From Rhodobacter sp. (GTDB lineage Bacteria; Pseudomonadota; Alphaproteobacteria; Rhodobacterales; Rhodobacteraceae), in NCBI GenBank assembly GCA_027487575.1, contig JAIYDJ010000018.1:1-42625 (forward strand): DNA of 42,625 bases. Direction: 5' to 3'. The translations under genes and the position numbers were made by a program. The first letter of the stretch is position 1. Each line of letters begins with the position of its first letter. The notes under the pieces are model-generated. The model was not told the DNA's origin and did not search any database. It worked only from the letters and a program-made list of their open reading frames with translations. Below are positions 16,580 to 24,439 of this stretch, in pieces.

Positions 16580-17269
16580 TCAGGGGTTGAGGGTGCGGGG
16601 TTGCTTGAAGAAGGCGGCGATGCGGTCTGCCATGGTGCGGGTCTGCAGCGGAGTATCCAGCCGGGCCGTCGCGGCAGCCAGCAGGGGGTCGGGCACCAGG
16701 CCCTTGCCGCGCGTCCGCATCAGGCCGTCGATGAAGGCGGGCTGGAATTCGGGGTGCGCCTGCACGGTCAGCGCGCGGTCATCGTAAAGAAGGGCCGCAT
16801 TGGCGCAAAAGTCACTCGACGCAAGGACGGTGGCACCGGGAGGGGTGACAGTCACCTGATCCTGATGCCAGGCGTTCAGGGTCAGGGTCTCGCCGCCAAA
16901 GTCGTATTCGGTCGCCCCGACCGACCAACCGCCTGCGTATTTCTCCACCCGCCCGCCCATCGCCTGCGCGATGATCTGGTGGCCGAAACAGATGCCTACC
17001 ACGGGCACATTTGCCGCAAAGGCCGCGCGGATGAAATCTTCCAGCGGCGGAATCCAGGGATGATCCTCGTACGCCCCATGGCGCGACCCTGTGATCAGCC
17101 AGCCGTCGCAATCGGTGACGGCGGCCGGAAACTGGCCATCGATCACCCGGAAGGTCGTGAAGGAAAAGCCGTGCCCGTCCAGCAGCCGCACGAACATGTC
17201 GGGATAATCGCCCGAGCTTTCGATCAGGGCGTCGGGGGCGAGGCCGGTTTGCAGGATGCCGATCCGCAT
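16580..17269 (-). CDS. Class I glutamine amidotransferase, likely gamma-glutamyl hydrolase
   Basis: A 229-residue class I glutamine amidotransferase-like protein. The nucleophile elbow GICFGHQ gives Cys94, and His172 with Glu174 (AHPEF) complete the triad. Its overall form (RIGILQTG start, ITGSRHGAYED) is of the GMP-synthase-like stand-alone group rather than strict E. coli PuuD. In the context of PuuA and PuuB homologues it probably cleaves the gamma-glutamyl group from the oxidised product, the PuuD step. The ATG at 17269 opens the conserved domain; the longer upstream extension reads through an AT-rich gap and is rejected. It follows the second ligase gene after 121 bp containing an inverted repeat, so expression may be separate or partly attenuated. 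Confidence 0.82.
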   Translation of the reverse strand: MRIGILQTGLAPDALIESSGDYPDMFVRLLDGHGFSFTTFRVIDGQFPAAVTDCDGWLITGSRHGAYEDHPWIPPLEDFIRAAFAANVPVVGICFGHQIIAQAMGGRVEKYAGGWSVGATEYDFGGETLTLNAWHQDQVTVTPPGATVLASSDFCANAALLYDDRALTVQAHPEFQPAFIDGLMRTRGKGLVPDPLLAAATARLDTPLQTRTMADRIAAFFKQPRTLNP

Positions 17270-17346
17270 GGGTGTTTCCTATTTGAGTTCGCAAGCCTAG
17301 CGTGCCGCCCCCCCGGTTGGTCAAGAGGCGGCGCGAAGCGCACAAA

Positions 17347-17379
17347 TTTTCTGCGAAAATTCCGATTCTTCGCAGAAAA
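17347..17379. repeat. Inverted repeat with TTTTCTGCGAA arms
   Basis: TTTTCTGCGAA (17347-17357) and its exact complement (17369-17379) flank an 11-base spacer, 12 bp after the stop of the second ligase gene. The same core forms the inverted repeat at 12535-12583. It could act as an attenuator between ligase and amidotransferase genes or as a regulator site; there is no clear T-run. Confidence 0.6.
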
Positions 17380-17390
17380 AACGCGCAGGG

Positions 17391-18731
17391 TCACACGGTG
17401 TCGAGGTAAAGCTCGATCCGTTCGCTGTCGCTGAGTTCTTCGATGTAGTGCAGTTCCTGACGTTTGGTCGAGATCAGGTTCTTGATCAACTCGGGGTGCA
17501 GAAAGCGTGGCACGATGCTGCTGCCTTCCAGCGCGTCGATGGCGGATTCCCAGTTCGCGGGAATCTGCGGCAGACCTTCGACGGCATAGGCGTTGCCGTT
17601 GATCGGCGAGGCGGGTTCCTCCTGATCCTCGATGCCGGTCAGGGCAGCGCCGAGGATTGCCGCAAGCATCAGGTACGGGTTTACATCGCCACCGGCAACG
17701 CGATGCTCGATCCGCCGGGCCGAAGGGCTGCCCGCAGGGATGCGGATCGCCGAGGTCCGGTTTTCATAGCCCCAGGAAATGGCGGTCGGCGCGTGTTTGC
17801 CCGGAACCAGCCGTTCATAGCTGTTCTGGTGCGGCGCAAAGATCAGCGTGCTGTCGTGCATCGCGTTCAGACAGCCCGCCACGGCATGCCGCAGCGTCGC
17901 CGTGCCTTTCGGCCCGCCCGAGTCGAAAACGTTGCGCCCTTCGGAGTCGAGCAGACTGAAATGGGTGTGCAGACCGGAGCCCGAGTATTCAGGATAGGGT
18001 TTGGCCATGAAACTGGCGGCAAAACCATGACGCCGCGCCAGACCCTTGACCAGCATCTTGAACAGCCACGCATCATCGGCGGCGCGCAGGGCGTCGTCAC
18101 AATGCATCAGGTTGACTTCGAACTGACCCAGACCGGTTTCCGAGGTGGAGGTATCGGCGGGAATGTCCATCGCCTCGCAGGCGTCGTACAGGTCGGTGAA
18201 GAAGGTGTCGAAGGCATCGAGTGCCCGGATCGACAGGGTTTCCGCCGCCTTCCTGCGCTTGCCCGACCGGGGGCTGGCGGGAACCTGCATCGTCTTGCCG
18301 CTGTCGTCGATCAGGAAGAATTCAAGTTCGATCGCGCAGACCGGAGTCAGGCCGCGGGCCTTGAACTTTTCCAGCACGGCGCGCAGGGCGTGTCGCGGGT
18401 CGCCTTCATAGGGGGAGCCGTTTTCTCGGAACATCCAGATCGGCAGCAGGGCCGTCGGCGCCTCCAGCCAGGGCATCGGCATGAAGCCGCGTTCGGTGGG
18501 TTTCAACAGCCCATCCTGATCGCCCTGTTCGAACACCAGCGGGCTGTCATCGATATCCCCGCCCCCGATACCGCGGATCAGAACCGAGAACGGAAACCGC
18601 GTCCCGTCCTTTACCACCTTGTCGGCAAATCGCGCCGGAATCCGCTTGCCCCGCGCCTGACCGTTCAGGTCGGCGGCGGCTACACGGATGGTCCGGACGT
18701 CCGGATGCTTTCTCAGCCAGTCTTTCATCAT
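17391..18731 (-). CDS. Second glutamine-synthetase-like gamma-glutamylamine ligase
   Basis: A 446-residue GS homologue of the same broad PuuA/GlnA-III type as the gene at 15217 but clearly diverged from it. Motifs: CAIELEFFL, GLGQFEVNL, SGSGLHTHFSL, NRTSAIRIP and RRIEHR. It opens with two adjacent ATG codons (18731 and 18728); either is possible and the ribosome site is weak (GAAGTG). Two ligases in one cluster suggest two amine substrates or a chain of two glutamylations. The 188-bp gap upstream holds two palindromes that could control this gene separately from the transporter genes that lie upstream on the same strand. Confidence 0.84.
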   Translation of the reverse strand: MMKDWLRKHPDVRTIRVAAADLNGQARGKRIPARFADKVVKDGTRFPFSVLIRGIGGGDIDDSPLVFEQGDQDGLLKPTERGFMPMPWLEAPTALLPIWMFRENGSPYEGDPRHALRAVLEKFKARGLTPVCAIELEFFLIDDSGKTMQVPASPRSGKRRKAAETLSIRALDAFDTFFTDLYDACEAMDIPADTSTSETGLGQFEVNLMHCDDALRAADDAWLFKMLVKGLARRHGFAASFMAKPYPEYSGSGLHTHFSLLDSEGRNVFDSGGPKGTATLRHAVAGCLNAMHDSTLIFAPHQNSYERLVPGKHAPTAISWGYENRTSAIRIPAGSPSARRIEHRVAGGDVNPYLMLAAILGAALTGIEDQEEPASPINGNAYAVEGLPQIPANWESAIDALEGSSIVPRFLHPELIKNLISTKRQELHYIEELSDSERIELYLDTV

Positions 18732-18853
18732 GTCACTTCAGGCAGGGCATGCCGCCACCAGAGCCAAAGGCCCCCTGCGGCAGGTTGTGGATCATGCCCT
18801 TGATCCTATCCCCTGTTTTGCGATCACCGTGTGCGCCGCCGGGTGGCCCGCAC

Positions 18854-18880
18854 AATTTGATCAAATTTACGGTACTACCG
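18854..18880. promoter_or_regulatory. Two adjacent palindromes upstream of the second ligase gene
   Basis: AATTTGATCAAATT (18854-18867) is a perfect 14-bp palindrome and CGGTACTACCG (18870-18880) a palindrome around one base, two bases apart. They sit in the only sizeable gap of the amine cluster, about 120-150 bp before the ligase start. The regulator is unknown. Confidence 0.5.
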
Positions 18881-18919
18881 GATCACCTGTGGACGCAAGC
18901 GAATTCTGGCGCGCTGATT

Positions 18920-19702
18920 CTAGGGCAGGTGCCGGTTCAGCCGGGTGTTGATCAGGTTGTAGACCAGCGTGACCAGCAGCGTGAGGCAGATGAAGTAGAA
19001 CCCGACGATGGGGTAAGGGATGAAGGGGTTGAAGGTCTTGTCGGCAAAATAGTTGGCGTAATAGAGCGCATCACCCCGTTGCTGGAACGCGGGAAAGCCG
19101 GAAAAGAACACCAGCGTGGTGGCATGAAACAGGAAGATCGCCTCGTTGGTATAGGCGGGCCAGGCCAGACGGAGCATGGTGGGCCACTGGATGCGGATGA
19201 AGCGTTTCCAGCCGGTCAGGCCGTAAGCATCGGCCGCCTCGAGTTCGCCCTTGGGGATCGACTGCAATGCGCCGTAGAAGATTTCGCCGGCATAGGCCGA
19301 GGTGTTCAGGAACAGCACGATCAGCGCCCCGGCCCAGGCCTTGGTCAGCCAGCTCGTTTCCACCGTGATGCCGAACAGGTCGATGCCGGTGCGGGGCAGC
19401 AGGACGAACAGTTCGTAGGCCAGAAAGAACTGGATGAACAGGGGCGAGCCGCGAAAGATGAAGATGAACCAGTCCGCCGGGATGCGGGCCCGGGGGTTGC
19501 GCGATGCCTTGGCCAGGGCCAGCGCATTGGCGGCAAAGAACCCCGCCAGCAGCGCCAGCAGCCCGAAATAGACATTCCAGATCAGGCCGGACCCGATCAG
19601 GGTGAACTGCTGGCACAGGGTGAAATCGGTGCGGGGCAACAGCCGCTCGCCATATCCGATAGAGCGGAACGCATAGGCGCCAAGGGTTTCCCAGCAGGTC
19701 AT
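18920..19702 (-). CDS. Polar amino acid-type ABC transporter permease (second)
   Basis: A 260-residue inner-membrane permease of the HisM/GlnP family with about five membrane segments. The EAA loop that contacts the ATPase reads ELEAADAYGLTGWKRFIRI. The start at 19702 overlaps the stop of the first permease as ATGA; the longer ORF upstream runs out of frame-sense through that gene and is rejected. The gene is the last of a four-gene transporter unit and is followed by the control gap before the amine ligase. The family imports polar or basic amino acids, opines and related amines; with the catabolic genes next door, an amine or amine-derived substrate is likely. Confidence 0.92.
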   Translation of the reverse strand: MTCWETLGAYAFRSIGYGERLLPRTDFTLCQQFTLIGSGLIWNVYFGLLALLAGFFAANALALAKASRNPRARIPADWFIFIFRGSPLFIQFFLAYELFVLLPRTGIDLFGITVETSWLTKAWAGALIVLFLNTSAYAGEIFYGALQSIPKGELEAADAYGLTGWKRFIRIQWPTMLRLAWPAYTNEAIFLFHATTLVFFSGFPAFQQRGDALYYANYFADKTFNPFIPYPIVGFYFICLTLLVTLVYNLINTRLNRHLP

Positions 19703-20580
19703 ATCCCCGCCTTCCGCATGGCTTCGCCCGCCGCCGTGGCCTGCCCGCGCGACAACCGGGCCGTCAGACGGCCCAGCGCCCTTTCCGATGCCCAGGTGGC
19801 CAGCAGATAGAACACCAGGAGGGCAAGGAAGTACCACAGCCGCCAGTCCGGGTGCGGGTATTCATAGGCCGATGTCTTGGACCCGCCCAGTTCGCGCGCC
19901 CAATAGACGATGTCTTGCACACCCAGCAGAAACAGCAGCGGTGTGGCCTTGATCAGGATCACCCACAGGTTCGACAGGCCGGGCAGGGCGTACACCCACA
20001 TCTGCGGCACCAGAACCCGGCGGAAGACCTGACGGTTCGACATGCCGTAAGCCTCGGCGGTTTCCAGTTGCGCGCGGGGCACGGCCTGCATTGCGCCATA
20101 GATCACGTTGGCCGCAAAGGCCCCGAACACCAGCGCGAAGGTGATCACCGCCCGCACGAAGCCATCGACCTGATACCAGAAGGCATCGGCATTTCCCGAC
20201 GGAATCTTGGCCTGCGGACAGACCCTGAATTCGGTGCCCTGACGGATCGGCTGATCCCAGTCGGGGCAGACCACCTGATGCAGAAGCCATTCCAGCCCCT
20301 GATCCAGCGCGATGACGAAGAACAGGAAGAACACGATGTCGGGCACGCCGCGCACCATCGCCGTATAGGCCCGACCCAGCCAGCGCAGGGGCAGGACCGG
20401 ACTGCGCGAAGCGATGGCCCCCAGAAACCCCATGCCAAGCGCAAGGGGCGCGGTGATGACCAGCAAAAGCAGGACCGTGGCGAAGGACCAATAGAAATCA
20501 AGGTGCTTGCCCGTGGTCAGGTAGCACGCCAGCCAGTTCAGGCCGTCAAGGGTCGAAGGATCGGCGCAGGACGCGAACAT
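19699..20580 (-). CDS. Polar amino acid-type ABC transporter permease (first)
   Basis: A 293-residue HisQ-like permease. Membrane segments include FATVLLLLVITAPLALGMGF and FFLFFVIAL; the EAA loop reads QLETAEAYGMSNRQVFRRV. It carries an insert of about 45 residues between segments (from VCPDWDQPIRQG to about AFWYQ) with two cysteines, longer than in E. coli HisQ, probably a periplasmic loop. It pairs with the permease at 18920 to form the heterodimeric channel. A GC-rich hairpin sits between it and the upstream binding-protein gene. Confidence 0.92.
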   Translation of the reverse strand: MFASCADPSTLDGLNWLACYLTTGKHLDFYWSFATVLLLLVITAPLALGMGFLGAIASRSPVLPLRWLGRAYTAMVRGVPDIVFFLFFVIALDQGLEWLLHQVVCPDWDQPIRQGTEFRVCPQAKIPSGNADAFWYQVDGFVRAVITFALVFGAFAANVIYGAMQAVPRAQLETAEAYGMSNRQVFRRVLVPQMWVYALPGLSNLWVILIKATPLLFLLGVQDIVYWARELGGSKTSAYEYPHPDWRLWYFLALLVFYLLATWASERALGRLTARLSRGQATAAGEAMRKAGI

Positions 20581-20588
20581 CGGGGCAG

Positions 20589-20612
20589 GGGGCGGCCGTC
20601 TCCGGCCGCCCC
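20589..20612 (-). terminator. Strong hairpin between binding-protein and permease genes
   Basis: Perfect 10-bp GC stem (20589-20598 with 20603-20612) and a 4-base loop, 8 bp past the binding-protein stop. No T-run. Such hairpins in ABC transporter operons stabilise the upstream mRNA or partly terminate, giving excess binding protein. Confidence 0.72.
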
Positions 20613-20620
20613 GGTCCGTA

Positions 20621-21343
20621 TCAGAAGGTGACCGCGGCTTCGCCGAAGTATTCCTTGATCAGCGCGTTCAGCGTGCCGTCGGCCTTCATCGCCTGAATGG
20701 CCGCATCGAACTTGGCCTTCAGCTCGGTGTCGCTTTCGCGCAGGCCCAGACCGACGCCGCCGCCCAGTTGCACTTCCTCGGCCAGAAGCACGAGTTCACC
20801 GTTCGATTCCGCCGCGATCGGGGCAAGATAGTCCTTGTCGGCGAACACCGCATCCGCCTCGCCGTTGCGCACGGCGGCGACGGTTTCGTCGGGGGTGGCG
20901 AATTCCAGCAGGGTCGCGCCGGATTCGGCGACATAGCCTGCCTGAATGGTCGAAACCTGCGCCGAAACAACGGCGGTTTTCACATCGACATCCGGGGTCA
21001 GCGCCAGATAGGCGGAAGCAGCCGGGGGGATGTAGTTCTCGCTGAAGTTGATCACCTCGTCGCGCTCGTCGGTGATCGACATGCCCGCGATGATCACGTC
21101 GTAGTTGCCCGACTGCAGGTTCGGGATGATGCTGTCCCACTCGTTGGTGGTCCATTCGCAGGTCAGCGCCGCCCGCTTGCAAAGCTCGTCGCCGAGTTTG
21201 CGTTCAAATCCGTCGACCTCGCCCTGATCGTTGATGAAGTTGTAGGGCGGGTAGGCGCCTTCGGTTCCCAGACGCACGGTTTGAGCGGCAGCAAGGCCGG
21301 TCCCCAGCGCCAGAAGCGCAGTTGCAAGCAGAAGTTTCTTCAT
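20621..21343 (-). CDS. Periplasmic solute-binding protein, polar amino acid/amine ABC transporter
   Basis: A 240-residue SBP_bac_3 (HisJ-like) protein. Residues 1-20 are a signal peptide (MKKLLLATALLALGTGLAAA) with likely cleavage before Gln21. The ligand-binding motifs LGTEGAYPPYNFIN and GFERKLGDELCKRA and the hinge region are present; Cys55 and Cys62 could form a disulfide. The clade is that of Lys/Arg/Orn/His- or opine-binding proteins, so a cationic ligand is plausible. It is placed between the ATPase and permease genes and followed by a hairpin that should boost its level. Confidence 0.93.
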   Translation of the reverse strand: MKKLLLATALLALGTGLAAAQTVRLGTEGAYPPYNFINDQGEVDGFERKLGDELCKRAALTCEWTTNEWDSIIPNLQSGNYDVIIAGMSITDERDEVINFSENYIPPAASAYLALTPDVDVKTAVVSAQVSTIQAGYVAESGATLLEFATPDETVAAVRNGEADAVFADKDYLAPIAAESNGELVLLAEEVQLGGGVGLGLRESDTELKAKFDAAIQAMKADGTLNALIKEYFGEAAVTF

Positions 21344-21371
21344 TGTTGTCTCCCTGAGAGGTTGGTCAATC

Positions 21372-22160
21372 TTAGGCCGTTGCCGAAAGGAACCCGCGCA
21401 GCCGTTCGGTCTGCGGGTTTCCGAACAGCCGGTCGGGAGGGCCCTGCTCCTCGACCTTGCCTTGGTGCAGGAATATCACGTGATCCGACACGTCGGCGGC
21501 AAGTTTCATGTCATGCGTCACAAGGATCATCGTGCGGCCCTCTTCGGCCAGCGCCTTGATCACCTTGACGACTTCCTGTTCCAGTTCGGGGTCGAGCGCG
21601 CTTGTCGGCTCGTCGAACAGCAAGGCGCGGGGTTCCATGCACAGGGCGCGCGCGATGGCCGCGCGCTGTTGCTGGCCGCCCGAAAGCTGCGCAGGCCAGG
21701 CGTCGCACTTCTCGACGATGCCGACCTTGGCCAGATACTTGCGCGCGGTGTCTTCGACCTCTTTCGGGTCGCGCCGCAGCACCGTCAGCGGGGCCTCCAT
21801 CACGTTCTGCAGGATCGTCATGTGCGACCACAGGTTGAACTGCTGGAACACCATCGACAGGTTCGTACGCATCCGCGTCACCTGCGCCCGATCCGCCGGG
21901 TGCCGCCCCAGCCCGGTGCCCTTCCAGCGGACCGCCTCGCCTTCGAACCGGATATCGCCGGCCTGGCTGTCCTCCAGCAGGTTGCAACAACGCAGGAGAG
22001 TCGATTTTCCCGACCCCGATGACCCGATCAGGCTGACGACATGACCCCGTGGTGCCGTCAGGTCGACGCCCTTGAGCACCTCAAGGCTGCCATAGCTTTT
22101 GTGCAGACCTTCGATGGCGATGACCGGCGCATCGGGTTGCGAAGGAAAGGCGGCTGTCAC
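21372..22160 (-). CDS. ABC transporter ATP-binding protein, polar amino acid/amine family
   Basis: A 262-residue HisP/GlnQ-type ATPase. Walker A is GSSGSGKST (residues 46-54), the Q-loop MVFQQFNLWSHMT, the signature LSGGQQQR and Walker B ALLFDEP are all intact, and an H-loop (LVTHD) follows. It powers the transporter formed with the genes at 18920-21343 and is first in that minus-strand unit. The start is uncertain: GTG at 22160 gives the usual family length, with AGAAAG upstream; an ATG at 22214 would add 18 basic residues unlike the family. Confidence 0.93.
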   Translation of the reverse strand: MTAAFPSQPDAPVIAIEGLHKSYGSLEVLKGVDLTAPRGHVVSLIGSSGSGKSTLLRCCNLLEDSQAGDIRFEGEAVRWKGTGLGRHPADRAQVTRMRTNLSMVFQQFNLWSHMTILQNVMEAPLTVLRRDPKEVEDTARKYLAKVGIVEKCDAWPAQLSGGQQQRAAIARALCMEPRALLFDEPTSALDPELEQEVVKVIKALAEEGRTMILVTHDMKLAADVSDHVIFLHQGKVEEQGPPDRLFGNPQTERLRGFLSATA

Positions 22161-22261
22161 GTTAGTGGGTCTTTCTGGATGGATTGCCGATCTAGGGCGC
22201 AAAACACGCCGCATTGCAACGCACTTTGCGCAACGTCAGTTACGCTGTGCCTGCATTTTCA

Positions 22262-23032
22262 TCATGTCGCGGCAAACGCCGCCTCGGGTGCGGGCGGGTT
22301 GGGCAACGCAAGATAGGCCCCGGGCGGAACACGCACAAAGCCGCGCAGGTGCAGCACCTCGCGGTCATCGGCGGATAGCGCCGCAATCGCCACCGTAATC
22401 ACATCGAACAGAAGATCAGCGTCCGCCCCGGCGCGGGCGATATAGGGCAGGCCGGGGGTCGGGGCGGTCGCTTCGATCACCGAAAGCTGTTGCGTCCAGT
22501 CTTCGTACCGTTTCAGCAGTTCCCACGTCAGCGCATCGATCGCCGCCAGATCGGCCCGCCCATCGGCCACAGCCCGGGCCGACGCAATATGCGCCCCGGT
22601 GAGCAGCAGTCCGCCCCAGACCAGACCCGTTCCGGCCACGTGGTTGCTCGGAGCCCCCCAGCCCGATTGCGACAGGTCTTCGTTGTAGGCAAGGGTGGCC
22701 CCCTGGAAATCTGCCAGCGTCTTGCGGGTATCCTTGGCGCGGGCCACGAACAAAGACCGGTAATGTCCCGGCGGGCATCCCGCCAGACCATAGTCCGGAG
22801 TGCCGATCAGCGTCACCTTGCCATGCAACCGGGCACGGAAAGGCAGGCCGCAGGTCTGGCTCAGCACCAGATCGGAGGACGTCCATGCGGGCCAATAGGC
22901 GTCCGGCCCCCGCGTCAGGCTTTCGGGGGCCGCGTGACCGGCGCTGCGCAGGCCGTCACGGATCATCGCCCAGAATCGGTCGTTCGCCGCCTGCATCGGC
23001 GGCATGTCGTACATTCCCAACGAAGCGATCAT
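22262..23032 (-). CDS. PhnD-like (phosphonate-type) substrate-binding protein without signal peptide
   Basis: A 256-residue protein of the PhnD/transferrin-like type 2 periplasmic-binding fold. The typical motifs are SLGMYDM at the start, the mid-protein SGWGAPSNHVA and DLAAIDALTWELLKRY. The N-terminus begins directly in the first strand of the fold with no signal peptide, so the protein seems cytoplasmic unless the true start is elsewhere; no better upstream start exists because the gene overlaps the one before by ATGA. No phosphonate transporter or C-P lyase gene is near, so a sensory or binding role in the cytoplasm is possible. Fold call is good, ligand unknown. Confidence 0.78.
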   Translation of the reverse strand: MIASLGMYDMPPMQAANDRFWAMIRDGLRSAGHAAPESLTRGPDAYWPAWTSSDLVLSQTCGLPFRARLHGKVTLIGTPDYGLAGCPPGHYRSLFVARAKDTRKTLADFQGATLAYNEDLSQSGWGAPSNHVAGTGLVWGGLLLTGAHIASARAVADGRADLAAIDALTWELLKRYEDWTQQLSVIEATAPTPGLPYIARAGADADLLFDVITVAIAALSADDREVLHLRGFVRVPPGAYLALPNPPAPEAAFAAT

Positions 23033-23466
23033 TCGGCTTCGGCCCGTTTGCGCGCCATCGCCGAATCGACATCGCTCAGGCCCAGAAGACTGGACACCAG
23101 CCGCATCAGCCTGTCTTCCAGATCGTCCCGCAAGCCGTCAGCCAGCGCCACCGACCACAGCGCCTGCATCAGGCCGCTTCTGTCCTCGACGGGAACAGCC
23201 TCTTTCAGCGCGCGGGTGAAGCGCACCGTGTCGGGGGCTTCGACCTCCAGCAGTTCAGCCTCGGCGCGCAGGGCGGCGGCCTCGAACGGACCCAGACCAT
23301 GCCTGCGCATCAGCACACGGTCGATCCGGTCCACCTCTTCGGCGGAATAAAGCCCGTCGGTGCGGGCGATCCGGACCAGAAGTGCGGCAAGGGCAAGCCG
23401 GGCATCGGGTTCGGCCAGCGGGGGTGGGGCGGGGGCCAGAAGCTGGCGCAGGATGTTCGCGATCAT
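23029..23466 (-). CDS. TerB-like protein
   Basis: A 145-residue all-helical protein with the TerB (tellurite resistance B/DjlA-like) fold: ALAALLVRIARTDGLYSAEEVDRI carries the acidic DG motif near residue 38, and the second half repeats the pattern (ALWSVALADGLRDDLEDRLM). TerB-type proteins bind metal at these acidic loops, but most chromosomal stand-alone members have no known function. It is coupled by an ATGA overlap to the PhnD-like gene. A TerC homologue lies about 2 kb away on the other strand, though no other ter genes are seen. Confidence 0.82.
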   Translation of the reverse strand: MIANILRQLLAPAPPPLAEPDARLALAALLVRIARTDGLYSAEEVDRIDRVLMRRHGLGPFEAAALRAEAELLEVEAPDTVRFTRALKEAVPVEDRSGLMQALWSVALADGLRDDLEDRLMRLVSSLLGLSDVDSAMARKRAEAE

Positions 23467-23489
23467 CGGGGCAGATTAAAGGGGTTGTT

Positions 23490-23514
23490 CGGCTTTGCCA
23501 ACGGCGGAAAGCCG
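23490..23514 (-). terminator. Hairpin between rlmJ and the TerB-like gene
   Basis: A 7-bp perfect stem (23490-23496 with 23508-23514) around an 11-base GC-rich loop, 22 bp past the rlmJ stop. There is no T-run; weak terminator at best. Confidence 0.4.
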
Positions 23515-23536
23515 CCTCACCCGGTCGTGAAGGGGA

Positions 23537-24319
23537 CTACCCGAGGTTTCGGCGAAACAGTCCGGCAACCCGTGCGGCCTCCTCGGCCATCCCGAAAGGT
23601 GGGTTGACGACGAACAGACCCGACCCTTCCATCCGGTGCCCGTCGCGGACCGGGGGGAAGCGGACTTCGCTGCGCAAGCCGTCCGGAAAGACGGCAGCCA
23701 GATCGGCCAGCATGGGGCCATGCGGTCCGCCCACCAGCAGCGGATACCACAGGATGATCACGCCCACGTTCCATTTGCGGTTGATCTGGGCGATGACCTT
23801 GGGAACCCGGTCGTAATCCGCCTTCACCTCGTAGGACGGATCGATCAGCATCAAACCCCGGCGCGGCGTGGGCGGGCAGACGGCCAGCGCTGTGTCGAAC
23901 CCGTCGCGCATTTGGATATGGGCCCCCCATGGGCCAAGGTTGGTCTGCAGCGCGCGGTGTTCCTGCGGGTGCAGCTCGGCCAGATGCATCACATCGCCAT
24001 CGCGCAGCGACAGCGCGGCGACCATCGGCGACCCGGGATAGGCATTCGCCCCGTGCGCCGCCCGCACCTCGTCCAGACGGCGGCGGTAGGGATGGCCCGG
24101 CGCGAACCAGCCTTCCGCAACCGCAACGCCACCCGCCGCCTCGCCGGTCTTCAACGCCTCGTCCGCCCCCAGATCGTAAAGCCCGCGCCCGGCGTGGGTT
24201 TCGACATAGGTCAGCGGCTTGTCCTTTTGCGTCAGGTAGTCGAGCGCCCAGGCCAGCAGCGCGTGCTTCTGGACATCCGCGAGGTTTCCGGCGTGATACA
24301 GGTGTTGGTAGGACAGCAT
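23537..24319 (-). CDS. rlmJ: 23S rRNA (adenine2030-N6)-methyltransferase
   Basis: A 260-residue SAM-dependent methyltransferase of the RlmJ (ComJ/YhiR) family. Hallmarks are the N-terminal LSYQHLYHAGNLADVQKH, the SAM-binding ETHAGRGLYDL, and the DPSYE catalytic motif (an N6-adenine DPPY-type variant) with the late NPPFGM. The protein methylates A2030 of 23S rRNA in relatives. It is a monocistronic-looking gene bounded by a hairpin downstream and a cluster of hairpins upstream. The ATG at 24319 is the family start; the ribosome site is weak. Confidence 0.94.
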   Translation of the reverse strand: MLSYQHLYHAGNLADVQKHALLAWALDYLTQKDKPLTYVETHAGRGLYDLGADEALKTGEAAGGVAVAEGWFAPGHPYRRRLDEVRAAHGANAYPGSPMVAALSLRDGDVMHLAELHPQEHRALQTNLGPWGAHIQMRDGFDTALAVCPPTPRRGLMLIDPSYEVKADYDRVPKVIAQINRKWNVGVIILWYPLLVGGPHGPMLADLAAVFPDGLRSEVRFPPVRDGHRMEGSGLFVVNPPFGMAEEAARVAGLFRRNLG

Positions 24320-24345
24320 GGGGCCGGTTTAACGGGCCGCAGGAG

Positions 24346-24430
24346 TGTCCGCAATGGGCGGACAGGATGGGCGTATTGCCGACCTTGCGCGTCGCGCGCA
24401 AGGGGTAGGATGGGCAATGCTGCCCATCCT
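24346..24430. repeat. Cluster of three tandem hairpins (REP-like)
   Basis: Three perfect stems follow one another: 24346-24352/24358-24364 (7 bp), 24383-24391/24395-24403 (9 bp) and 24407-24416/24421-24430 (10 bp). The motif GGATGGGC recurs in the cluster (24365 and 24408), and the last stem is just after the ppk2 stop, so it could terminate ppk2. The GTAGGATGGGC wording resembles dispersed palindromic intergenic repeats. Confidence 0.7.
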
Positions 24431-24439
24431 GCGGGTCGG

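Noticed and set aside
22161..22261. TTGC/GCAA-rich interrupted dyad before the transporter ATPase gene
   Set aside because: The arms are short and several alignments are possible; not distinguishable from chance.
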